From positions 310,001 through 374,000 of the forward strand of contig NZ_PITQ01000002.1 in assembly GCF_002834385.1 (NCBI RefSeq): 64,000 nucleotides of DNA. Reading direction: 5' to 3'. Positions within the stretch are counted from its first letter, which is position 1; each line of letters opens with the position of its first letter. This document shows positions 57,666 to 64,000 of this stretch, piece by piece. The translations under genes were made by a program, and so were the position numbers. Origin of the DNA: Rahnella sp. AA. Lineage in GTDB: Bacteria > Pseudomonadota > Gammaproteobacteria > Enterobacterales > Enterobacteriaceae. A model generated the notes under the pieces. The model was not told the origin of the DNA. It made no database searches and saw only the letters and a list, made by a program, of their open reading frames with translations.

Positions 57666-58796
57666 ATGGCTTATAGCACTTTCTCTCAGAACAAAAATAA
57701 CCAATTGCTGGAACCGATGTTTTTCGGCCAGTCAGTCAACGTTGCCCGTTTCGACCAGCAGAAACATGAGATCTTTGAAAAACTGATCGAAAAGCAGCTG
57801 TCCTTCTTCTGGCGTCCTGAAGAGATTGATGTTTCCCGCGACCGTATCGATTTTCAGGCCCTGCCGGATCACGAAAAGCATATCTTCCTGAGCAACCTGA
57901 AATACCAGACTCTGCTCGATTCCATTCAGGGACGCAGCCCGAACGTTGCGCTGTTACCGCTGATTTCCATTCCAGAGCTGGAAACCTGGGTCGAAACCTG
58001 GGCGTTTTCAGAAACGATTCACTCCCGTTCTTACACGCACATCATCCGCAATATCGTGAATGACCCGGCGATTGTATTTGACGATATCGTGACCAACGAA
58101 GAAATCCTCAAGCGTGCGAAAGACATCTCCGGTTACTACGACACGCTGATCGAAATGACCAGCTACTATCACCTGCTGGGCGAAGGCACGCATCAGGTGA
58201 ACGGTAAAACCGTCGTGGTAAACCTGCGTGAACTGAAGAAAAAACTCTATATCTGCCTGATGAGCGTTAACGCTCTGGAAGCCGTGCGTTTCTACGTCAG
58301 CTTCGCCTGTTCCTTCGCCTTTGCTGAACGCGAGCTGATGGAAGGGAATGCGAAAATCATCAAGATGATCGCCCGCGACGAAGCGCTGCATCTGACCGGC
58401 ACTCAGCACGCGCTGAACCTGTTACGTTCAGGTCAGGATGATCCTGAAATGGCAGAAATCGCGCAGGAATGTCAGCAGGAATGCCATGACCTGTTTGTGC
58501 TGGCGGCACAGCAGGAAAAAGACTGGGCGGAATATCTGTTTAAAGACGGTTCCATGATTGGCCTGAACAAAGACATTCTGTGCCAGTACGTGGAATACAT
58601 CACCAACATCCGTATGCAGGCTGTAGGTCTGGATGCGCCATTCAAAACCCGCTCTAACCCGATCCCATGGATCAACGCGTGGCTGGTTTCTGACAACGTG
58701 CAGGTTGCGCCACAGGAAGTGGAAGTCAGCTCCTATCTGGTCGGTCAGATTGACTCTGAAGTTCACGCCGACGATTTGAGTGATTTCGAGCTTTAA
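57666..58796 (+). CDS. nrdB: Class Ia ribonucleotide reductase, beta subunit
   Basis: The 376-residue diiron-tyrosyl radical subunit. Asp85, Glu116, His119 and the radical Tyr123 (SETIHSRSY) fall at E. coli positions; later ligands are in the ERELMEG and [10 protein letters not shown] segments. The C-terminal tail, rich in Asp/Glu, ends DDLSDFEL, the NrdA-docking peptide. ATG 57666 follows GAGG; an in-frame start five codons upstream is not needed. Confidence 0.98.
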   Translation: MAYSTFSQNKNNQLLEPMFFGQSVNVARFDQQKHEIFEKLIEKQLSFFWRPEEIDVSRDRIDFQALPDHEKHIFLSNLKYQTLLDSIQGRSPNVALLPLISIPELETWVETWAFSETIHSRSYTHIIRNIVNDPAIVFDDIVTNEEILKRAKDISGYYDTLIEMTSYYHLLGEGTHQVNGKTVVVNLRELKKKLYICLMSVNALEAVRFYVSFACSFAFAERELMEGNAKIIKMIARDEALHLTGTQHALNLLRSGQDDPEMAEIAQECQQECHDLFVLAAQQEKDWAEYLFKDGSMIGLNKDILCQYVEYITNIRMQAVGLDAPFKTRSNPIPWINAWLVSDNVQVAPQEVEVSSYLVGQIDSEVHADDLSDFEL

Positions 58797-59057
58797 ATGA
58801 CGGACAGGACGATCACACTTTCAGCAAGCGGCCAGCAACTGGCCTGCAAATCCGGCCACCGGAATTTGCTGGAAGTGTTTGAGCATCATCAGGTTGAAGT
58901 GGAATACCAGTGCCGGGAAGGTTATTGCGGCTCTTGCCGCATGAAGCTCGTTCGCGGGACGGTTGAGTATAGTGAGAAACCGTTGGCGTTTGTGGCGGAA
59001 GGAGATGTCCTTCCATGCTGCTGCCTGCCGGTGGGGGATATTGAAGTTGAATTTTAG
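58797..59057 (+). CDS. yfaE: 2Fe-2S ferredoxin-like protein YfaE
   Basis: An 86-residue plant-type ferredoxin that reduces the NrdB diiron site during cofactor maintenance. Cluster cysteines 39, 44 and 47 (CREGYCGSC) and the last ligand in CCC (74-76) are visible. Its ATG directly abuts the nrdB stop (TAA-ATG), so expression is coupled. Confidence 0.97.
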   Translation: MTDRTITLSASGQQLACKSGHRNLLEVFEHHQVEVEYQCREGYCGSCRMKLVRGTVEYSEKPLAFVAEGDVLPCCCLPVGDIEVEF

Positions 59058-59099
59058 CGGGCTGCTGCCCGTACCCGCTGTTGAGATTGGCTTCCGGTT

Positions 59100-59345
59100 T
59101 AAATTCTAAATCAAAATCAAGGTCGTGGGCATCGGCCCACACCGACCAGAGGGAGAATAAACCTTCTCCCTCTGGACTCCCGCGTTTTTTCACTGCGCGC
59201 TGTCGCTGGGCCGATGGACATGTTCCGAGGCTTGGGCGCGTGGCGCAAAACCCTGCCGCTGCGCGGTGCCTTCTCTCGGTGCTGGAGCCTTGGGTCTCCA
59301 GCCCGCTTCGTTCAGCAGGATTTTTGAGTGCGCCATCTCACCATT
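59100..59345 (+). repeat. Structured dispersed element, pair B left arm
   Basis: Diverged copy of the element at 23460-23770, sense orientation after yfaE. Hairpins: GTGGGC/GCCCAC (59125-59140) inside GGTC/GACC, CCAGAGGGAGAA/TTCTCCCTCTGG with loop TAAACC (59146-59175), and GCTGGAG/CTCCAGC (59281-59302). Each differs from pair A yet pairs perfectly. Confidence 0.75.
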
Positions 59346-59394
59346 TAAAAAAACAGTTTTGCCTTGCTTAACGAGCGATATATCTAGCTTTCAA

Positions 59395-59700
59395 GTGGTT
59401 GAAAAAAGATGGCGAGGTTGTGAACTACATAGGCAGTGGCCGCTTTCAGAAAGCTTGCTGAATGAGTGTTTCGAGACCGAAAGGCTCGAAGACCGAATTG
59501 AAGGTACCGCGCAGCGGCAAGTTTTCGCGGCACTAGCAGGAATTACTGAAACATAGTCAGCGAGCGGCAGCGCGGAGTTAAAAAGCGCGGGTGTCCAGAG
59601 GGCGCGCGCGTTAACGCGCCCTTTGGGCCAGTTTGGGCGGCGAGCCCAAGGTTTTGCCAGTTTGGGTGGCAACCCAAGGTCTTGACCTTAGCTTTTCAAA
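59395..59700 (-). repeat. Structured dispersed element, pair B right arm
   Basis: Inverted copy on the minus strand, starting two bases after the stop of the CinA-like gene. Hairpins TTGGGT/ACCCAA (59662-59677), TTGGGC/GCCCAA (59633-59649), CCAGAGGGCGCG/CGCGCCCTTTGG (59595-59626) and TTCGAG/CTCGAA (59470-59490). The part 59575-59660 is nearly identical to 23990-24065. Confidence 0.8.
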
Positions 59701-59702
59701 AG

Positions 59703-60908
59703 CTACACCTTCTCCACCCGATCCAACCACGGATAGTCCGCCACCACCTCCCATCCGTTCAGGTAGCGCCTCAGCATATCCATCGCGACCATCGCCATCG
59801 TCTCCTGCCGTAACGTCAGTCCGTGACGTGTGGCGGTATAACGAATCGTTAATCCGCTGGTGCCGGACGGCGTATGTAAGGCAAGGCTAAGCTGATCGCC
59901 TGATAATGCCCCGACAGCCAGCGCGAGTTGTGCATCGTTTTTTTCCGCCAGATTTTGCGCACGCGCCAGCAGGCATTCGAGGGATTTTTCCGGCGACGCT
60001 TCTTCGCTGTGCGCCAGCAGTTCGCCACCAGCCAGCGGAACGCCTGCGCTTTGCAGACGCCAGTACAGCAGACCGCCGGTGAAACTTTCACTGACCGCAA
60101 GACGCAGGTTTTGCGCCAGCAGGCGTTCTGCCAGACGATCCGGCAAACTCCCAAGGCCTTCAAAAATCGTGCTCTCACCCGCCACTTCGCGGACGCGTTC
60201 GAAAGCTTTATGCATCGCCGCTTCCTGCGAGCGCGGACCGGTGACTTTCAGTTCGATAATCGGTGACGACGAGCGATAGCCCATCACCACACCATCCGGC
60301 AGTTCGAGTTTATCCAGTTCGGTGGCGAGATCGCTTTCGCCGCGTCCGAAGGTGGTCAGACGCAGACATAACGGCGCTTCGAGTGCGGGGAATTGTTTAT
60401 GAAGTCGCGGAACAATTTGCTGTTCAACCATCACTTTGAATTCGGAAGGTACGCCCGGCGTGAAGAAAATCTGGCAGCGATTGAGCTTCACGCTGAACCC
60501 GCAGGCGGTGCCAACCGGGTTATCCAGCAATTCGGCATTGGCAGGGATCTGCGCCTGTTTACGGTTAGATTCAGCCATCGGACGGCCACGTTCGTTGAAG
60601 AATGCCTGCATGGTTTTGATCCACCCGGCATCTTCCACCAGTTCCACGCCACAGGCTTTGGCAGCGGCCAGCGCGCTCAGGTCATCCGTCGTCGGCCCTA
60701 AACCACCGTTTACAATTAACACATCAGCAATGTGGCTGCGTTCTTTGAGAACGGCCACCAGCGCGTCCAGACTGTCACCCACCGTTTCACGGCTGGTCAT
60801 CGGTAAACCCTGTTCGAACAGATAATTCGCCAGCCACGCAGAATTCGTATCCACAATCTGACCATGCAGCACTTCATCACCCGTACTCAGCATCTCAACC
60901 CTAAGCAT
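59703..60908 (-). CDS. yfaY: CinA-like protein YfaY
   Basis: A 401-residue CinA-family protein. The N-terminal MoCF/COG1058 domain (about 1-170) has STGDEVLHGQIVDTNSAW and NGGLGPTTDD, associated with ADP-ribose/NMN pyrophosphatase activity. The C-terminal PncC-like domain reads VSESFTGG where active nicotinamide nucleotide amidases have AESCTGG, so the amidase half is probably inactive. Position between nrdAB-yfaE and yfaZ matches E. coli yfaY. Confidence 0.9.
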   Translation of the reverse strand: MLRVEMLSTGDEVLHGQIVDTNSAWLANYLFEQGLPMTSRETVGDSLDALVAVLKERSHIADVLIVNGGLGPTTDDLSALAAAKACGVELVEDAGWIKTMQAFFNERGRPMAESNRKQAQIPANAELLDNPVGTACGFSVKLNRCQIFFTPGVPSEFKVMVEQQIVPRLHKQFPALEAPLCLRLTTFGRGESDLATELDKLELPDGVVMGYRSSSPIIELKVTGPRSQEAAMHKAFERVREVAGESTIFEGLGSLPDRLAERLLAQNLRLAVSESFTGGLLYWRLQSAGVPLAGGELLAHSEEASPEKSLECLLARAQNLAEKNDAQLALAVGALSGDQLSLALHTPSGTSGLTIRYTATRHGLTLRQETMAMVAMDMLRRYLNGWEVVADYPWLDRVEKV

Positions 60909-61044
60909 CCCGTTCTCCTTCTGGTTATTGTCACCCCACTGTAGAAAGGCTCAGGCCGAAACACAATTGCAAAAGCACAAAGTGAGAGCGCCAAAGTGAA
61001 GGCCCAGACGAAAAAAAAGCCCGCTAAGCAGGCTCTATCAAAAG

Positions 61045-61170
61045 ATTCCCCGAAAGATTTCGGGTTGCAGAAAGGCGGCAAAAGAGCGAATCCCCGGGAG
61101 CATACACAAGTATGTGACCGGGGTGAGCGAAAGCAGCCAACGCATCTGCGGCCCGAAAGATGACGGAGAA
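61045..61170. repeat. 125-bp structured intergenic repeat, copy 2
   Basis: Second copy of the element at 11656-11780. Outer stem CCCCGG/CCGGGG (61093-61098, 61119-61124) encloses CATAC-ACAA-GTATG, where copy 1 has CTTAG-ATAA-CTAAG. It abuts the yfaZ stop codon, as copy 1 abuts yejK. Confidence 0.8.
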
Positions 61171-61716
61171 TTAGAAGTTGATTGCGCCGCCAACATACGC
61201 GCCATCGGCTACGATGTTGTCACGGTTACCATCTTTGCCGTCCAGCGCCATGTAGCGGTAACCCACGCTCACGGTCACTAACGGAATCGCCGTCAGGCGC
61301 ACGCCTGCGTTGGCTTCTTTATAATTACCAATGCCGCTGGACAGTGAATCCGGTGAATAATAGTAATCGCCGTACAAAGTGAACAGTTTAGCGATTGGCA
61401 ATTGCAGCCCGCCGCCGACTGCAACCGCATAGCCTGAGTCACCGTCTTTCGGATCCGTGTAAAGGCCTTTGCCGCCGACAGTTGCCATGAATGGCCCCAG
61501 CGGAATGTTGTAGCCCAGACCCAGGCCCGCGACATCGCCGTCGTCATCGTTATGCGTCCAGTCACCGCTCAACGCCAGGCCCGGAGTGGTGGTGCCGAAG
61601 CCCACGCCTAAGTGAGTGTAGTGTTCGCCAATTTCACCATTCACGCTGACAGCGTTTGCAGAAGCCGCCGCGAACATCAGGCTGGCTGCAACACCAGCAA
61701 CAAGAAACTTTTTCAT
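61171..61716 (-). CDS. yfaZ: YfaZ family outer-membrane protein
   Basis: A 181-residue predicted small beta-barrel with signal peptide ending ASANA-VSVNG and alternating strands ending in the outer-membrane Phe (GGAINF). YfaZ function is not established. It lies between the CinA-like gene and the catalase gene, and its 3' end abuts the 125-bp repeat. The 320-base region before it (61717-62036) carries the divergent yfaZ and catalase promoters; no gene is seen there. Confidence 0.88.
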   Translation of the reverse strand: MKKFLVAGVAASLMFAAASANAVSVNGEIGEHYTHLGVGFGTTTPGLALSGDWTHNDDDGDVAGLGLGYNIPLGPFMATVGGKGLYTDPKDGDSGYAVAVGGGLQLPIAKLFTLYGDYYYSPDSLSSGIGNYKEANAGVRLTAIPLVTVSVGYRYMALDGKDGNRDNIVADGAYVGGAINF

Positions 61717-62036
61717 TATTTATCCTAAATAATTGCTAAACGACAATGATTCTTCCGCCTGAAGTCTAAAGCAATTCACTCTGTTGTAACAACTTTTTGG
61801 AACTTTAAAACATTCGCGGGAAGGCGGTAAATTGTAAGAAACATCGATTTCATTGATGAAACGAAGATTTCTAATCGAAATGATAACTCCCACCTATTTG
61901 CCCATGATCAATATAGGGTTTATTACTTATGAGTAGAGTGAATTTTGCTTAGGAAAGCAACCCTCTGACATGGAATGCAAAAGGCTTACCACTGCCCCTT
62001 TTATCCCACACCCGTTTCAAACTGGAAGGAATTGTC

Positions 62037-63470
62037 ATGACGAAGAAAGGATTAACAACTGCCGCTGGCGCACCCGTCGTCGATAATAACAATGTCATCA
62101 CCGCGGGCCGCCGTGGCCCGCTGCTTCTGCAGGATGTCTGGTTTCTTGAGAAATTGGCGCACTTTGGCCGCGAAGTGATCCCTGAGCGTCGTATGCATGC
62201 AAAAGGCTCCGGCGCGCACGGGACGTTTACCGTGACGCACGATATTACTCAGTACACCCGTGCGAAAATCTTCTCTGAAATCGGTAAGCAAACCGACATG
62301 TTTATCCGTTTCTCCACCGTGGCCGGTGAGCGCGGCGCGGCGGATGCAGAACGCGATATCCGCGGCTTCTCTATGAAGTTTTACACCGAAGAAGGTAACT
62401 GGGATTTAGTCGGCAATAATACCCCGATCTTCTACCTGCGCGATCCGCTGAAATTCCCGGATCTGAACCACGTTGTGAAACGCGACCCGCGCACCAACCT
62501 GCGTAACCCGGCGTATAAATGGGACTTCTTCTCGCATCTGCCGGAAGCGCTGCATCAGCTGACGATCGACGTCAGTGACCGTGGACTGCCAGCATCTTAT
62601 CGCCATATTCACGGTTTCGGCAGCCATACTTTCAGCTTTATCAATGCGGAAAATGCGCGTTTCTGGGTGAAATTCCATTTCCGCTGCCAGCAGGGTATTG
62701 AAAACCTGATGGACGATGAAGCCGAAAAACAGGTGGGCACCGACCGCGAAAGTTCACAGCGTGATCTGTATGACGCCATTGAACGCGGCGATTTCCCGCG
62801 CTGGAAACTGTTCGTGCAAATCATGCCGGAAGCGGATGCCTCCAAACTGCCGTATAACCCGTTTGACCTGACCAAAGTCTGGCTGCACAGCGATTACCCG
62901 CTGATTGAAGTCGGTGAGTTCGAGCTGAACCGTAATCCGGAAAACTACTTTGCCGACGTTGAGCAGGTGGCGATGAACCCGGCGAACGTGGTGCCCGGTA
63001 TCGGCTTCTCGCCGGACAGAATGTTGCAGGGCCGTTTATTCTCTTATGGCGACGCTCAGCGTTATCGTTTGGGCGTAAACCATCATCAGATCCCGGTTAA
63101 TGCGCCAAAATGTCCGTTCCATAATTATCATCGTGACGGTGCTATGCGCGTTGACGGCAACAGCGGCAACGGCGTGACGTACGAGCCAAACAGCGCAGGT
63201 TTATTCCAGGAACAGCCGGATTACAGCGAACCACCGCTGACGATTGAAGGCGCAGCGGACCACTGGAATCACCGCGAAGATGACGATTATTTCACTCAGC
63301 CACGCTTGCTGTTCAATCTGCTGTCTGAGGAAGAACATCAGCGTATGTTTGCCCGCATTGCCGGTGAGCTGAAACATGCATCACCTGAAACGCAAAAACG
63401 CCAGACTGACCTGTTCTCTAAAGTCGATCCGGCGTACGGCGCAGGCGTTGAGCGGGCGCTGAAAGCCTGA
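62037..63470 (+). CDS. katA: Monofunctional haem catalase, small-subunit (clade 3) type
   Basis: A 477-residue catalase that dismutates hydrogen peroxide. Catalytic His54 ([12 protein letters not shown]) and Asn127, and the haem-ligand Tyr337 in [12 protein letters not shown], are present; length and N-terminus ([13 protein letters not shown]) fit KatA-type enzymes and not KatE or KatG. GGAAGGA precedes the ATG. In E. coli this interval between yfaZ and menE holds other genes (nudI, arn operon), so the catalase is a lineage-specific resident. Confidence 0.95.
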   Translation: MTKKGLTTAAGAPVVDNNNVITAGRRGPLLLQDVWFLEKLAHFGREVIPERRMHAKGSGAHGTFTVTHDITQYTRAKIFSEIGKQTDMFIRFSTVAGERGAADAERDIRGFSMKFYTEEGNWDLVGNNTPIFYLRDPLKFPDLNHVVKRDPRTNLRNPAYKWDFFSHLPEALHQLTIDVSDRGLPASYRHIHGFGSHTFSFINAENARFWVKFHFRCQQGIENLMDDEAEKQVGTDRESSQRDLYDAIERGDFPRWKLFVQIMPEADASKLPYNPFDLTKVWLHSDYPLIEVGEFELNRNPENYFADVEQVAMNPANVVPGIGFSPDRMLQGRLFSYGDAQRYRLGVNHHQIPVNAPKCPFHNYHRDGAMRVDGNSGNGVTYEPNSAGLFQEQPDYSEPPLTIEGAADHWNHREDDDYFTQPRLLFNLLSEEEHQRMFARIAGELKHASPETQKRQTDLFSKVDPAYGAGVERALKA

Positions 63471-63492
63471 TCTGCCCGCCCGCCGAAACGAT

Positions 63493-63520
63493 GAGGGCCG
63501 CAATAGCGGCCCTCTTTTTT
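63493..63520. terminator. Terminator between katA and menE
   Basis: GAGGGCCGC-AATA-GCGGCCCTC followed by six T, 22 bases after the katA stop; convergent with menE. Confidence 0.9.
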
Positions 63521-63530
63521 ATTCCGGTAT

Positions 63531-64000
63531 TCATGCGCTCAGCGTTTCTACCCACTGGCGGAGACGGAGGCGGGAAACTTTGATGCCTCCCTGCATCAGC
63601 ACCGCTGGCAGCGCGTGATATGCCACAGGTAACTGAAAATGTGGGATCTGATGGCCCAGCCAGAGATGAAGCTCTTCATAGTGCAAATCAGCCTGCGCGT
63701 CGAGCACGGCCACCGGCCGATGACCGAACTGCTCATCGGCCACCGGCACAACAAAAGCCTGAGAAACCTTCGGATGGCTGACCAGCACTTTCTCAATATC
63801 TTCCGGCTGAATACCTTCACCACCGCTGAAAAATAAATTATCCAGCCGGCCAATAATACGCAGTTCATCGCCCAGCCATTCGCCCCGGTCACGGGTGTGT
63901 AACCAGCCATCACTCCCGGTCAGCGGCATTATGTGACCGTCTTTCCAGTAACCCGCCGCCAGGCTTTGCGCACGGATCAAGATTTCACCGTCGCTCAGAC
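63531..64000 (-). CDS. menE: o-Succinylbenzoate-CoA ligase, C-terminal part (gene continues past right edge)
   Basis: About 156 C-terminal residues of an AMP-forming acyl-CoA ligase of menaquinone synthesis. The adenylation signature RDRGEW...GRLDNLFFSGGEGIQPEDIE and the end-motif GGIKVSRLRLR, with the A10-type Lys, match MenE. The frame stays open to base 64000, so the start lies outside. Apparent internal TTG starts near 63980 are within the domain and not true starts. Confidence 0.93.
   Translation of the reverse strand, partial: LSDGEILIRAQSLAAGYWKDGHIMPLTGSDGWLHTRDRGEWLGDELRIIGRLDNLFFSGGEGIQPEDIEKVLVSHPKVSQAFVVPVADEQFGHRPVAVLDAQADLHYEELHLWLGHQIPHFQLPVAYHALPAVLMQGGIKVSRLRLRQWVETLSA

Overview
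The window reads as a chromosomal segment of an Enterobacterales bacterium. The gene blocks bcr-rsuA-radD-rplY-yejKLM, ompC-micF, rcsDB/rcsC, gyrA-ubiG and nrdAB-yfaE-cinA(yfaY)-yfaZ-menE are all recognisable. Their order, a membrane-bound sugar-acid dehydrogenase operon and a bapABCD-type giant adhesin locus point to a Yersiniaceae-like genus such as Rahnella, Rouxiella or Ewingella. Genus assignment is inference from gene content only.

Layout. 1-7.0 kb is a (keto)gluconate locus: a periplasm-facing three-subunit flavocytochrome dehydrogenase (first gene cut by the left edge), the SDR gluconate 5-dehydrogenase idnO, a divergent idnR/gntR-type repressor and an MFS sugar-acid transporter, with two good CRP sites. 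7.1-15.1 kb is housekeeping: bcr, rsuA, radD (LexA box), rplY, yejK, yejL, yejM. 15.2-19.4 kb carries a glutathionyl-hydroquinone reductase, dinI (LexA box), a second PBP3/FtsI, two unannotated small membrane-protein ORFs and a MarA/SoxS/Rob-like regulator. 19.5-21.1 kb is ompC with the divergent sRNA gene micF.

21.4-44.7 kb is accessory. In E. coli rcsD follows micF directly, but here about 23 kb intervenes: a Sel1/TPR-like gene, a type I secretion system (bapD, bapC, bapB) and a 13.8-kb adhesin gene (bapA), then a YbjJ-like MFS gene. The adhesin would leave through its own BapBCD exporter. Its N-terminus looks like a retention module and its C-terminus like an RTX/type I signal.

44.7-64 kb returns to the conserved core: rcsD-rcsB convergent with rcsC, gyrA, ubiG, nrdA-nrdB-yfaE under DnaA and NrdR control, the CinA-like gene, yfaZ, a small-subunit catalase and the 3' part of menE running off the right edge.

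The most unusual non-coding signal is a dispersed structured element of about 300 nt. It occurs four times, as two inverted pairs, filling the gaps between convergent genes at 23.4-24.1 kb and 59.1-59.7 kb. Each arm lies in the same sense directly downstream of a gene, and several of its hairpins differ in sequence between copies while staying base-paired. A second, 125-bp repeat family (11.66 and 61.05 kb) shows the same compensatory pattern. No tRNA, rRNA, CRISPR array, transposase or prophage gene was seen.
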